This document shows, piece by piece, positions 29,388-40,113 of a DNA stretch of 64,000 bases. The position numbers and the translations under genes were made by a program. Under the pieces are notes generated by a model. That model saw nothing but the letters and a program-made list of their open reading frames with translations. It was not told the origin of the DNA and ran no database searches. How positions within the stretch are numbered: position 1 is the stretch's first letter; every line of letters begins with the position of its first letter. Origin of the DNA: PALSA-1006 sp964532405 (lineage in GTDB: Bacteria; Pseudomonadota; Gammaproteobacteria; Burkholderiales; Gallionellaceae); NCBI GenBank assembly GCA_964532405.1, contig CAZHIC010000001.1, forward strand, positions 124,001-188,000, written 5' to 3'.

Positions 29388-30011
29388 TTAGTCATTGTCG
29401 GAACGATAAGGTAAATCCAAGCGATCCAGTACCTGACGCGCCAAGATGCGACTGACGTTGTTGAGCATGGATGGCAGGTTGCTTGGTATTTCTGACTCCA
29501 GTAGCAACTTGCTTGCGCTTACTGAATATACCGGGTCGAGCAGGCGAGGGCGGTAGGATTGCATGAGTTCATCCAAGGTGCGTTCAGCTGCCATTTGTTG
29601 CCAAGGGTTCGTGGGCCATTGTGAGGGGATGCCGAGTGCATTTGGGAAGCGATCAAGGTCACGCATCACTGTGCGCATGTCTTCATGGGAGTCGCGAAAA
29701 GGGAGCAGTACCAAATCTCCCAACGCATAGAGTTGGCGATCCATGTCGGGGCGATTGCCGCCACCGTCGATCACCCCCAGCCAGTCAGGCATGGACTGAA
29801 GTTTTTCAATGATTTTTTCCAGTTTTTCCGGTGTGCGACCATCCAGCGGTGTGTAATGGCGGCCCGAGCGGGAAAGAGGTTCGCGTTCTACATCGGTCAG
29901 GACTGCAACAGAATGTCTGTCGAGCAAACCCAAGCCGTGACACAGCATATGGGTAATGCTGGTCTTGCCCGTCCCCCCTTTATTTCCAATCACACATATC
30001 AGTTGTTGCAT
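29388..30011 (-). CDS. ParA/MinD-like P-loop ATPase
   Basis: A 207-residue protein of the deviant-Walker-A ATPase group: QLICVIGNKGGTGKTSITHM at the N-terminus, DWLGVIDGGGNRPDMDRQLY as the likely Walker B region and LVLLPFRDSHEDMRTVMRDL. The ATG at 30011 has a perfect AGGAGG site. No ParB-like partner, replication gene or parS-like repeats are next to it, so a chromosome- or plasmid-segregation role is not supported. TraL/StbB-like proteins of mobile elements look similar. It sits beside toxin-antitoxin genes in an accessory patch. Confidence 0.7.
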   Translation of the reverse strand: MQQLICVIGNKGGTGKTSITHMLCHGLGLLDRHSVAVLTDVEREPLSRSGRHYTPLDGRTPEKLEKIIEKLQSMPDWLGVIDGGGNRPDMDRQLYALGDLVLLPFRDSHEDMRTVMRDLDRFPNALGIPSQWPTNPWQQMAAERTLDELMQSYRPRLLDPVYSVSASKLLLESEIPSNLPSMLNNVSRILARQVLDRLDLPYRSDND

Positions 30012-30231
30012 GCTAAACCTCCTACAGGTGGCTAGCATGCTAACGGCAATGCGCCTAATGCCTTGTCGAAAATAGCTGGAGGAAAGCAGGGTAATTCAGG
30101 CTTTTGTGACCTTGGGTTGGCACGCTTACCTGTGCTTAATGATCTCATCGCCGAAGGCGGAATAGCGTGCTCAGTTTGCATAAATTCCGCTCATGTATAT
30201 ACTATGCGTAATCACATTGAGGAATTCGATC

Positions 30232-30459
30232 ATGCGTACAGCAAAAGTTTTCAGGAGTGGTAATTCGCAGGCGGTGAGAATTCCGGTGGAGTTCCAGTTC
30301 GATACCGACGAGGTGGAAATTTTTCGCCGGGATGATGAATTAGTGCTGCGTAAAAAACCCCAATCGCTGGAGCAAGCATTCCACTTGCTCGCTTCGCTGC
30401 CCGCTGATTTTATGGCGGAGCGCAAGGACGACCTGCCGCAAGAGCGCGCGGGGCTGTAG
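30232..30459 (+). CDS. vapB: VapB-type antitoxin (AbrB-like)
   Basis: A 75-residue antitoxin. The N-terminal swapped-hairpin DNA-binding fold reads MRTAKVFRSGNSQAVRIPVE and continues VEIFRRDDELVLRKKP. The C-terminal part (SLEQAFHLLASLPADFMAER) would wrap the toxin. GAGGA lies 8 bases before ATG 30232; a longer frame starting at 30193 lacks family similarity. The vapC gene begins 3 bases after the stop. In the family the VapBC complex represses its own promoter. Confidence 0.9.
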   Translation: MRTAKVFRSGNSQAVRIPVEFQFDTDEVEIFRRDDELVLRKKPQSLEQAFHLLASLPADFMAERKDDLPQERAGL

Positions 30460-30462
30460 GCC

Positions 30463-30870
30463 GTGCCGCGCTACCTGCTCGATACCAACATCTGCACTTA
30501 CATCAAGAACCATCGCCCTGCCGAAGTCCTCGCGCGTTTTACCAAATTGCCGCCCGGCAAAGTCGCCATGTCCGCCATCACTTATGGTGAGCTATGTTTC
30601 GGCGCGGAGAAAAGTTCAAAGCCAAAAGAGACGCGGCATATTTTGGAACACCTGATCTCACTGATTCCGGTGTTGCCCTTGGATGAAACCGTCTCCACAC
30701 ACTACGGAAAAATCCGCCAGCACCTGCAAGCCAGCGGTAAACCCATCGGCAATAACGACCTGTGGATAGCCTCACACGCACTAGCCCATAAACTTATTCT
30801 GGTCACCAACAACGTGGCGGAATTTGAACGCGTGCCGGGGTTGCGAGTTGAGAATTGGGTTGGCCAGTAG
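30463..30870 (+). CDS. vapC: VapC-type PIN-domain toxin
   Basis: A 135-residue PIN ribonuclease of the VapC/FitB group. Motifs: RYLLDTNICTYIKNH with the first Asp near residue 7, AITYGELCFGAEKS, IGNNDLWIASHAL and LILVTNNVAEFERVPGLRVE. Start is GTG 30463, 3 bases after vapB. Relatives of this subgroup cut initiator tRNA in enteric bacteria, but target choice is not readable here. It ends just before the degraded icd-like terminator of the duplicated segment. Confidence 0.92.
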   Translation: MPRYLLDTNICTYIKNHRPAEVLARFTKLPPGKVAMSAITYGELCFGAEKSSKPKETRHILEHLISLIPVLPLDETVSTHYGKIRQHLQASGKPIGNNDLWIASHALAHKLILVTNNVAEFERVPGLRVENWVGQ

Positions 30871-30916
30871 CAGCGTATGAAGCACGGCAAAACTGCACGG
30901 TTTGCATTCGTTTTTC

Positions 30917-31278
30917 AGTGAATAAAAAGCCCACCAAAATCCGGTGGTTTTTTTATTGGCCGGAGGCTAAAAGATTAAATGGCGTCCAACGCCGCATTAA
31001 ACGTTGCGCTTGGACGCATTGCTTTCGATGTCTTGTTGAAGTCCGGGTGGTAGTAACCGCCCATATCCACCGGCTTGCCCTGTGCCGCAATCAACTCGGC
31101 ATTGATCTTCGCTTCGTTCTCCGTTAATGCCTTGGCTAACGGGGCAAAGCGCGCCTGTATTTCCTTGTCCTTGGTCTGTGAGGCTAATGCTTGAGCCCAG
31201 TAGAGAGCGAGGTAGAAGTGGCTGCCACGGTTATCTAACTCGCCGACTTTGCGGGCGGGCGATTTGTTGTTCTCCGAG
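30917..31278 (-). repeat. diverged second copy of the icd 3' end plus its terminator
   Basis: Bases 30917-31278 align with 32398-32749, the terminator and last ~99 codons of icd, in the same orientation, with many substitutions. The copied terminator has lost part of its stem (CCACC/GGTGG remains). Confidence 0.85.
30975..31278 (-). pseudogene. C-terminal fragment of monomeric isocitrate dehydrogenase
   Basis: The fragment reads SPARKVGELDNRGSHFYLAL through KTSKAMRPSATFNAALDAI and a stop, matching the last ~100 residues of the intact Icd at 32452-34674 with several substitutions (ASQTKDKE vs ATQTKDKE, LTENEAKI vs LTDNEAKI). The reading frame remains open upstream to 31331 but that part is unrelated. 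It lacks all substrate- and cofactor-binding regions, so it is a remnant. Persisting sequence conservation points to arrival as an allelic copy or an old duplication. Confidence 0.85.
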
Positions 31279-31356
31279 ACCTCAGGGCCAGGCTCGATAT
31301 AATTTCCAGAAAGCAAAACGATGAGAAACAAAATCAGGAGTGATGATGCCTCCTCT

Positions 31357-31740
31357 TTAACTCTCAGCCAAGTAAGTAAGTTGCCGTTGGTGTTTCAGCG
31401 CGAGTAGTGCTACCTCGGTTTCGGAGTGGGCATACAAAACGATGTGGCGATTGACGATGTATTCGCGCAAATTTGGCAAGCCCACTTGCGCGGCAAGTTG
31501 TTGAACGGCTTGCGTCCGTAACCGCGCTTGAGCTGAACGTGCGGTGAAGAAACGTGCCGGGTGTCCACTGGCTGGCGACCAACTCAACACGGCGACCATT
31601 TCACGTAGCTCTGCTTTTAGTTTGCGGAACCGTTCGGATGCAGAATCTGCCTCTTGTTTGATGAGGAATAGTCGAGCGACTTCTAGGTTGCTGAGGAAAT
31701 TCGGGGCGGCCTCGACCCGGGCATGAGCCGGTAGCGTCAT
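31357..31740 (-). CDS. RelE/ParE-family toxin
   Basis: A 127-residue protein of the RelE/ParE superfamily, with VEAAPNFLSNLEVARLFLI near the start and NLREYIVNRHIVLYAHSETE near the C-terminus forming the typical final beta-hairpin. Length is slightly long for the family. It overlaps the upstream Phd-like antitoxin gene by 4 bases (ATGA), the common order antitoxin-toxin. RelE members cleave mRNA on the ribosome and ParE members poison gyrase; catalytic residues do not allow a firm choice. Confidence 0.72.
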   Translation of the reverse strand: MTLPAHARVEAAPNFLSNLEVARLFLIKQEADSASERFRKLKAELREMVAVLSWSPASGHPARFFTARSAQARLRTQAVQQLAAQVGLPNLREYIVNRHIVLYAHSETEVALLALKHQRQLTYLAES

Positions 31741-32021
31741 TGATCTGAGAGTACCAGCGTTAATTCTTTGTAAGATATTCGCTGACCGGAAAGAAGCTGA
31801 CGCAAGCCCGTTTCCGCTTCGTCTAGCAAGACCAAGCCAGCGTGCTCTTCTTCAAGCGCGTGGTAGTAGTCCAGTTTGCGCGCATCAACGATGGCAACAA
31901 AGCTCGCCCCGTCCTTGGTCAGCACTTTTTCAGCACCCGCACCGACCACCTCATCGGCAAGCTCCGTCAGCCGCGCACGTGCTTCATTGATCGGCACTAC
32001 ATCACTTGTTCGCAAGGTCAT
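31737..32021 (-). CDS. Phd/YefM-like antitoxin
   Basis: A 94-residue antitoxin. MTLRTSDVVPINEARARLTE followed by VLTKDGASFVAIVDARKLDY matches the Phd/YefM DNA-binding fold; the acidic tail would contact the toxin. I start at ATG 32021, with AAAGGA upstream; the longer frame to 32072 adds no family sequence. Translationally coupled to the RelE/ParE-like toxin. The pair sits precisely between the real icd 3' end and its diverged copy. Confidence 0.8.
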   Translation of the reverse strand: MTLRTSDVVPINEARARLTELADEVVGAGAEKVLTKDGASFVAIVDARKLDYYHALEEEHAGLVLLDEAETGLRQLLSGQRISYKELTLVLSDQ

Positions 32022-32172
32022 GACAATTCCTTTAATGAAAACGCTGGCGCTTATTGTAGCGCACGGGCGCAATCGTTATTGCGCAGAATGAAATGGGGTT
32101 CGCAGGGTTGGGCGACTTGTCGCCCAACTCGCAAAACATCTGGTGCAGTGCGAATCCGCAAAGGAGACGAAC

Positions 32173-32379
32173 ATGGGCAAGCGCGAAATTATTGATATGG
32201 CGCTGAAATTAAAAGCGGCAGAGCGCTATGAGGTGGTAGAGAAAATCATGCAAAGTCTGGATAAGTCCGACCCTGAAATTGATAGTGTGTGGGCGGAGGA
32301 GGCGTTGCACAGGGCACAGGCGTGTGATGCAGGACGCATGAAAACAATTTCATTCGAAGAAGTCTTCGGCGGCAAGTGA
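32173..32379 (+). CDS. addiction-module component (antitoxin-like), orphan
   Basis: A 68-residue protein resembling the putative addiction-module component family (TIGR02574-like): MALKLKAAERYEVVEKIMQS, then WAEEALHRAQACDAGRMKTI and SFEEVFGG at the end. AAGGAG precedes ATG 32173. Such genes are normally followed by a RelE-type toxin on the same strand, but here the icd terminator follows 22 bases later and no toxin is seen. It may be a stranded antitoxin or pair with the toxin gene on the other strand. Confidence 0.72.
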   Translation: MGKREIIDMALKLKAAERYEVVEKIMQSLDKSDPEIDSVWAEEALHRAQACDAGRMKTISFEEVFGGK

Positions 32380-32400
32380 TGCGTTCGATTTTTAGTGAAC

Positions 32401-32431
32401 AAAAAGCCCACCGGATTTTGGTGGGCTTTTT
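32401..32431. terminator. bidirectional terminator after icd
   Basis: AAAAAGCCCACC pairs with GGTGGGCTTTTT over a 7-base loop. It serves icd (minus strand) and the addiction-component gene (plus strand). Confidence 0.92.
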
Positions 32432-32451
32432 GTTGGACGGAGGCTAACAGA

Positions 32452-34674
<2,223 letters not shown>

Positions 34675-34704
34675 GTGTGTTTCCGGAAATATCGAAAAAT
34701 TGAG

Positions 34705-35247
34705 ATGAGTCGCATCCTGTTGTTCAACAAACCCTATGGCGTAATCTGCCAGTTCAGTCATGACGGGATGCACCCGACGCTGGCGGATTATATCGCTGTT
34801 CCCGATGTTTATCCCGCTGGAAGACTTGATACCGACAGCGAGGGCTTGTTGTTATTGACCGACGACGGCAAGTTACAGCATCGCATCACCGACCCGAAAC
34901 ACAAGCTGTCCAAAACCTACTGGGTGCAGCTGGAGGGCGTGCCAGATGCAGTTGCGTTGGCGCAATTGCAGCGTGGTGTGCAACTCAAGGACGGATTGAC
35001 TTTGCCAGCCAAAGCCAATCTGATGGACGAACCCGAGAACCTGTGGCCGCGCGACCCGCCGGTTCGCGAACGAAAAGCCATTCCCACCCGCTGGATGGAA
35101 CTCACCATACGCGAAGGGAGAAACCGCCAAGTGCGGCGTATGACGGCGGCGGTCGGGTATCCGACGTTGCGGTTGATTCGTTTTGCGATCGGGGAATGGA
35201 ATCTGGAGAAGCTCCCGCCAGGGCAGTGGCGTGAAACGAATGTATAG
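34705..35247 (+). CDS. rluE: 23S rRNA pseudouridine synthase RluE-like
   Basis: A 180-residue enzyme of the RsuA/RluE family that isomerises a uridine in 23S rRNA to pseudouridine. It starts MSRILLFNKPYGVICQFSHD. The catalytic motif is VYPAGRLDTDSEGLLLLTDD with the nucleophilic Asp, and REGRNRQVRRMTAAVGYPTL is the RNA-contacting end motif. There is no S4 domain, as in RluE. I start at ATG 34705; earlier in-frame starts overlap the divergent icd start. bcsZ follows 10 bases later, but the functions are unrelated. Confidence 0.9.
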   Translation: MSRILLFNKPYGVICQFSHDGMHPTLADYIAVPDVYPAGRLDTDSEGLLLLTDDGKLQHRITDPKHKLSKTYWVQLEGVPDAVALAQLQRGVQLKDGLTLPAKANLMDEPENLWPRDPPVRERKAIPTRWMELTIREGRNRQVRRMTAAVGYPTLRLIRFAIGEWNLEKLPPGQWRETNV

Positions 35248-35257
35248 CGAGGATGTG

Positions 35258-36367
35258 ATGAACTCGACGAAGTTTTTTGTTTGTGCGCTCTTGGGCTTGA
35301 TGCTATCGCCAATGGCTTATGCGATGCAGCGTTGTGAGCCGACTTGGCCACTTTGGGATGCCTTTGCCAAATACCACATTCAGGCGGACGGCAGGGTGAT
35401 CGACCGCGGAACTGGTGGTATATCAACATCGGAAGGGCAAGCGTATGCCCTGTTTTTTTCGTTGGTTGCGAACGACAAACAACGCTTCGCGCGTATTTTG
35501 AAATGGACCAACGACAATTTGGCCGAAGGCGATTTAAGCGGCCATCTCCCCGCTTGGAAGTGGGGGCAGCACAACGATGGATCATGGCGTGTGCTTGACA
35601 CAAATTCCGCCAGCGATGCCGACCTCTGGATTGCCTATTCTCTCTACCAGGCGGCAGTCATCTGGAAGGAACGCTCCTATCTCGACACGGCATCCGCCCT
35701 ATTGCAAAACATAGCCAAACAGGAGGTCGCGGTATTGCCGGAACTGGGGAGCATGTTGTTGCCTGCCGCATACGGCTTTGCGCTGGATACGGAAACTTGG
35801 CGGCTCAACCCCAGCTATTTACCGATCCAGTTGTTGCGCTATTTCTCAACGGTTGACAAGCACGGCGCGTGGAGCGAAATAGCCGCGAACACTTTTAGAA
35901 TGATCTCCGCCACCGCGAACAAAGGTCTGGTTGCGGACTGGGTGCTATACAAGTCGCGGATAGGTTTTCAATCCGACCCCGAGCGCGGCAAATACAGCGG
36001 CTATGATTCAATCCGTGTCTATCTCTGGTGGGCAATGCTCAATCAGCGCGACCCATTGTTCGGCGCTCTCCGGCCCTATGTCTCGGGTGCGGCCCAATTC
36101 AATCCGGGAAAATCAGCCCTGCCAGAACTTGTCGGATTAAAAGACGGCAACGTGAGCGGTCTGGCACCCATTGGTTTTGTAGCCGCCTTGGCACCTTACC
36201 GCTACGTTTTATACGGCCAGCGGAAAAAGACTCCGGCCTCACTCGAAGAGGGTGCGGGGTATTACAACTATGTTTTGAGCTTGTTCGGTTATGGCTGGCT
36301 GGATCGCCGTTACCGGTTTAATCCCGACGGCAGCCTGCATGTGAGAACTCGTCAATGCCCGCAATAG
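35258..36367 (+). CDS. bcsZ: periplasmic endo-1,4-beta-glucanase (GH8), cellulose locus
   Basis: A 369-residue secreted cellulase that trims nascent cellulose in the periplasm. Signal peptide MNSTKFFVCALLGLMLSPMAYA, then the GH8 catalytic region with the acid Glu in GGISTSEGQAYALFFSLVAN. Asp/Trp-rich motifs follow (WKWGQHNDGSWRVLDTNSAS, DADLWIAYSLYQAA) along with SGYDSIRVYLWWAM, which holds the general-base Asp. GAGGA precedes ATG 35258. Unlike in E. coli, the gene is not between bcsB and bcsC but at the far side of the bcsGFE operon, converging on bcsG. Confidence 0.94.
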   Translation: MNSTKFFVCALLGLMLSPMAYAMQRCEPTWPLWDAFAKYHIQADGRVIDRGTGGISTSEGQAYALFFSLVANDKQRFARILKWTNDNLAEGDLSGHLPAWKWGQHNDGSWRVLDTNSASDADLWIAYSLYQAAVIWKERSYLDTASALLQNIAKQEVAVLPELGSMLLPAAYGFALDTETWRLNPSYLPIQLLRYFSTVDKHGAWSEIAANTFRMISATANKGLVADWVLYKSRIGFQSDPERGKYSGYDSIRVYLWWAMLNQRDPLFGALRPYVSGAAQFNPGKSALPELVGLKDGNVSGLAPIGFVAALAPYRYVLYGQRKKTPASLEEGAGYYNYVLSLFGYGWLDRRYRFNPDGSLHVRTRQCPQ

Positions 36368-36397
36368 GCATTGACGATGCAATTGGCGTTCCCAATC

Positions 36398-38029
36398 TCA
36401 GTGGTACTCACTCCACTCTTCATTGCCTGGATGCCAGAGCGTGCGGTTGTTGTAGCGCATGACGACCGCGCTCTCGTTTTGCGAAACGAGCGGCGTGATG
36501 GCTAAATTGCTGACATAGTCGGCGGGGTTGAAGCCGCTCCCGCTAAAGGGAGAAACTTCCAGCATGTGCGCAACGATCTGCGAGATCGCAAGGTAACTGG
36601 TCTCCGCATCAAGCATCAAGGTATTCCCTTGGCGCAGCCCACCTTCACCGATGACTTTAATTCCTACCGGAACAAGCGTAATTCGCGGACTTGGAATTTC
36701 ACGCAGGCCAGCGATTTGCATCTGGTCTCCTTGCACGGCAGCGCCATGTTCGGGAACCATCACCACGACAGCGCGCCTGCCCTTGTGCTCGAGTTCCAGC
36801 ATAAATTTTTCGAGTTCATCCAATAACCCGGCTAAGCGGATTTTGTAGGATGCAATACTTCCCAGTTTTGAGTTTCGTCCTACGAGCCGGTTTCCATCAT
36901 GCAGGCTGATGGTGTTGTAATACAGCGCAACGCGCGTGGCATCGGATTTCTGGCGGTTCTTCATCCATTGCATCAGCACTGAGAGGTCGTCGTAGATCGG
37001 AGCGCCGTCGAAGGCGTGCTGTACGACGGATGCCCCGTCGAGCGGCATGGGCGGGACATTCAGGTGCTGCGCTTGGAGCGTTTTAAGAAAATCGTCAAAA
37101 TGGCCATCATGGTTCATGGCCAGTTGCGGCTCAAAGCCGCTGCGTCGCAGGTTGTTCATCAGATAGCAGCGGTCTGCGACAGGCTGGTACAAACCATCGT
37201 TCGACGCTTGTCCGCAAGTTGCGCGCTGGATGCGGATAGCAGCGGGGCCGCTGTACGAAGCGGCGGAATTGAAATGGGTGAACAGGAAGTCGAAGCGCTT
37301 CCACAAGGGATGCTGCTCCAGTCCAGCGGCGCGGATATCATCCCAGGACAGAGAGCAAATATGGATGAAGATCACATCGAACGGGACTGCTTCTAAAGGC
37401 GGCACGGGAAACGCGACTGATCGGGTCGCCTCCTTTGCGTAAAAATCGCGCAACAATTTAGTCAAGTCAGGCTTCTCGCCCGTGCGGGGAGCTTCTCCCT
37501 TTACCGGCGGGGCACCCCCCTCAATTTGAGCGTCGGAATACCCTTGCTTCTGCTGAAAAATAGCCAACAACGCCATACATCCAATCACGATCAAACCCAG
37601 TCTGACCCTGGGGGCAATTAACCGATAAGCCACCCATGCGATCACCAGCATGGCGATCACATTAAAGCTGACAAAACGTCCCGCCAGTTCCAGCAGGTAG
37701 GCGGTATCAAATTTTGACACCAGCGCTGCCTGCGATAGCGCGCGGCCGAAAGAAGGCAGCCACGAGTCGTAGTAAAGCAGGCCGAGTCCGAGCAAAACTG
37801 CCGCCACCTGCTTTACCTTGTGCCATAAGCGGGATTTGGCCGGGATCAGGAGAAACGCCGCGAACGCTAAATTTTCCAGCGGATGAAAACCGATCATGCC
37901 CCGCCAAAACAGGAGGAGTTTCACTATAAAATAAAAATCCCACTTACCCAGTGAGACGGGCGCAGGAGTCGGATCGGGCTGGGTCTCCGGGTTCGTCGCG
38001 GCGCTACTTTCGGATTGCTGTTCTTTCAT
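36398..38029 (-). CDS. bcsG: cellulose phosphoethanolamine transferase BcsG
   Basis: A 543-residue inner-membrane protein that decorates cellulose with phosphoethanolamine. Four to five TM helices occupy about residues 28-170 (WDFYFIVKLLLFWRGMIGFH, VIGCMALLAIF). A periplasmic alkaline-phosphatase-like domain follows, with FNSAASYSGPAAIRIQRATC carrying the likely Ser nucleophile and MVPEHGAAVQGDQ metal ligands. Its start overlaps the bcsF stop by 4 bases (ATGA). It belongs to the minus-strand bcsE-bcsF-bcsG operon, the hallmark of E. coli-type cellulose loci. Confidence 0.94.
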   Translation of the reverse strand: MKEQQSESSAATNPETQPDPTPAPVSLGKWDFYFIVKLLLFWRGMIGFHPLENLAFAAFLLIPAKSRLWHKVKQVAAVLLGLGLLYYDSWLPSFGRALSQAALVSKFDTAYLLELAGRFVSFNVIAMLVIAWVAYRLIAPRVRLGLIVIGCMALLAIFQQKQGYSDAQIEGGAPPVKGEAPRTGEKPDLTKLLRDFYAKEATRSVAFPVPPLEAVPFDVIFIHICSLSWDDIRAAGLEQHPLWKRFDFLFTHFNSAASYSGPAAIRIQRATCGQASNDGLYQPVADRCYLMNNLRRSGFEPQLAMNHDGHFDDFLKTLQAQHLNVPPMPLDGASVVQHAFDGAPIYDDLSVLMQWMKNRQKSDATRVALYYNTISLHDGNRLVGRNSKLGSIASYKIRLAGLLDELEKFMLELEHKGRRAVVVMVPEHGAAVQGDQMQIAGLREIPSPRITLVPVGIKVIGEGGLRQGNTLMLDAETSYLAISQIVAHMLEVSPFSGSGFNPADYVSNLAITPLVSQNESAVVMRYNNRTLWHPGNEEWSEYH

Positions 38030-38205
38030 CTGCTTGATGAACGGGATTCGCTTTGTTGCTCAGCCTCTGGCTTATATTGCCGGAGCACGGTGAGTTTGAA
38101 CGTTTTGTGGCGACGATAGGCTCGCCATGTTGCGAGCCAAGCAGGCAGTTGAGAGCAGGCTAATACACCCGAGGCAAATGAGAGTACGACGGTAAAAATC
38201 CACAT
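38026..38205 (-). CDS. bcsF: BcsF-like small membrane protein
   Basis: A 59-residue protein between bcsE and bcsG: one N-terminal membrane helix (MWIFTVVLSFASGVLACSQL) followed by a basic region (WRAYRRHKTFKLTVLRQYKP) and a polar tail. Size, topology, position and the Tyr-(Val/Lys)-Lys-Pro end of the basic helix match E. coli BcsF, which recruits BcsE to the membrane synthase. It starts 11 bases after bcsE ends and overlaps bcsG by 4 bases. Sequence similarity is weak, so the call rests largely on context. Confidence 0.8.
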   Translation of the reverse strand: MWIFTVVLSFASGVLACSQLPAWLATWRAYRRHKTFKLTVLRQYKPEAEQQSESRSSSR

Positions 38206-38216
38206 GGTGAGCGTTC

Positions 38217-39872
38217 CTATTCTTGCGTCGTGCGCAGCAGTAATACATGGGGGACAGCGGTGAACGCGCGACGGCTTGCAGACTGTGTGGGCGCTGTAGC
38301 AGCGACGGCTGAACTTATTCTGTGCTCGTCAGCCGAATATAAACTTTCTAGCGCGGAGGCAAAGTCTGCATAGTGTGTTTCGATGGCGCGCCGGTTAAAT
38401 TCGGCCAATGCAGCCGCAATATCTAGCGTAGACAGGAAGCGTGTTTGATCTGAAAAAATAACCGAAACCGGCAATCGAAACACCCGGTCCAAGGTTGCGC
38501 TGATGTCCTGCTCTTCACACGCGGACAGGAAAATATATACGCTTTCTTTATCCGCAGTGAACAAGTCCCCGGAGCGCCGCATCGTGCAGCTACGCAAAGC
38601 TTCCAAGACGCCCAGCCCTTCTGTTATGTAAAGCCGGACAAGCGCATTGTGAACCTCCAATGAGCGGGTCAGCTCCATCACCTCGGCCACGACACCCTTA
38701 AAGTTTTCCGGCGCCAGATAGCCTGTTTGTGCGACGAAATTGACGCTGGCAGAAGCCTCCTCGAAATTTGCCGGTAACGCGCGTGAAAAAATTTGTCCCT
38801 GTATCGATTTCAGCTGGTTCAGCATACGCGCATAACCCATGTCGCTGGGGATCAGCAAGTTAACTCCCACGCTCAACAGCAATAATTCATTGCTGTGCCG
38901 GAGCCGCCCACCCGCCTTTTTGACAGCAATCTTGATGTACGGGCCGACCAAGCGTCTGAGCTTAAAAATATGGTGCGCAAGTTGTTCTATGGGTGAACCC
39001 ACGTTGTAGTGAAAAACCACGGTACAGGCGTGCGCTGAAGAGAGTGCGACGCACATCTGCTCGGTCGTGTCGAACAATCTCCAACCGATAGGCGCCGTGC
39101 GCCCCTCGGGCAAAACCGCGCGCATGGCAAATACATCGTCTTCGTCCAGCGGGGTGTCTGCGGCATCGATGCTCGAGGTGTCGCGTTCAACCACCCAGCA
39201 ATTACCTTCACTATTCGAATTCAGGCGAAATGATTTATGCGTCAGGAGCCCTGCGTGGGCAAACCAGTAGAAGACATCATAGCGCGCTTCGTCTGCCGAC
39301 TTGCGCAAGCGCGCAAGTCCCGAAAATCGGTGCGCCATACGCTGAAATTCGGCTTTATGGCTAGGCTCACCCGGACGCCGTGGGCACATCCACAACACCG
39401 TACATCCGCTGCGTTCAGCCCACTGTTGCCAAGCCGTTACATCGGTGTCCCAAGTTTCGCGGGTTGCCTGTTCGATGAACCGGCCCACTCCTTCGACGAT
39501 GATCAGGCTGCCTTGCTCCACCCCAAGGAAATCCAGTTCCTGCAACATTCTGTGACACAAGTCATTGCGCTCGCCAGTCTGCGCTTGGAGTATCCGCAGC
39601 GTGTCCTTGCGCAGGCATTCCGCAACTTCCTGACGCAATTCTTCGTGTACGCCGAGGTAGGCCGCCGGGGTTGCAGTAATCCAGTTGGCGCGCGCCAAGG
39701 CACATGCAGCAAGCAAAGTTTGGCAGACTATTTCCAACCCCAATTCAGCATCGTGCATCAGGACATAGATTCGTCCGCAAGTCATGTTGCCCGCCACATC
39801 CGGAATTTTTTTTATGGCTAATACATGCTCTAGCACTTTTTCCTCCATCCTAAAATCGATCTTCATGTGCAT
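38217..39872 (-). CDS. bcsE: c-di-GMP-binding cellulose regulator BcsE
   Basis: A 551-residue cytoplasmic protein that boosts cellulose synthesis on binding c-di-GMP. An N-terminal RecA/NTPase-like part (LIIVEGVGRFIEQATRETWD, SGCTVLWMCPRRPGEPSHKA) is followed by the degenerate GGDEF-like domain. There the I-site-like RxGD occurs as TMRRSGDLFTADKESVYIFL near residue 435. Start codons at 39872 or 39866 are equally possible; ribosome-binding sites are weak. First gene of the bcsEFG operon. The last ~40 residues are Ala/Ser-rich and poorly conserved. Confidence 0.9.
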   Translation of the reverse strand: MHMKIDFRMEEKVLEHVLAIKKIPDVAGNMTCGRIYVLMHDAELGLEIVCQTLLAACALARANWITATPAAYLGVHEELRQEVAECLRKDTLRILQAQTGERNDLCHRMLQELDFLGVEQGSLIIVEGVGRFIEQATRETWDTDVTAWQQWAERSGCTVLWMCPRRPGEPSHKAEFQRMAHRFSGLARLRKSADEARYDVFYWFAHAGLLTHKSFRLNSNSEGNCWVVERDTSSIDAADTPLDEDDVFAMRAVLPEGRTAPIGWRLFDTTEQMCVALSSAHACTVVFHYNVGSPIEQLAHHIFKLRRLVGPYIKIAVKKAGGRLRHSNELLLLSVGVNLLIPSDMGYARMLNQLKSIQGQIFSRALPANFEEASASVNFVAQTGYLAPENFKGVVAEVMELTRSLEVHNALVRLYITEGLGVLEALRSCTMRRSGDLFTADKESVYIFLSACEEQDISATLDRVFRLPVSVIFSDQTRFLSTLDIAAALAEFNRRAIETHYADFASALESLYSADEHRISSAVAATAPTQSASRRAFTAVPHVLLLRTTQE

Positions 39873-40017
39873 GTTTGTTTGCCTATGCCTGCATTAACAG
39901 CCGCCCGGTATAGTAGCTGGCAGAAGCTAATAATGGCTGACAGAGACTGACAGCGCATGATGTAAGACGCAAATCCCCCGGATTATTCATTAGAACCAAA
40001 ACGCCGTTGTAGAGCGA

Positions 40018-40055
40018 GCCACGCCCGCGACATTTCGATGGATCGCGGGCGTGGC
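40018..40055. repeat. REP-like perfect inverted repeat
   Basis: GCCACGCCCGCGA (40018-40030) and TCGCGGGCGTGGC (40043-40055) are exact complements around a 12-base loop, with GTAG and CTAC flanking the stem. This resembles REP elements of the GCC..CCCGCGA type. It lies in the space upstream of bcsE without a T-run. Confidence 0.7.
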
Positions 40056-40073
40056 CCACTACAGAGGACAACA

Positions 40074-40097
40074 ATAAAGCCCCTGAAGGGGCTTTAT
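40074..40097 (-). terminator. intrinsic terminator of the coiled-coil gene
   Basis: ATAAAGCCCC and GGGGCTTTAT form a 10-bp stem with a 4-base loop 17 bases beyond the stop of the gene at 40114-40371. Confidence 0.75.
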
Positions 40098-40113
40098 GTT
40101 TGGTTTTTCGAAA

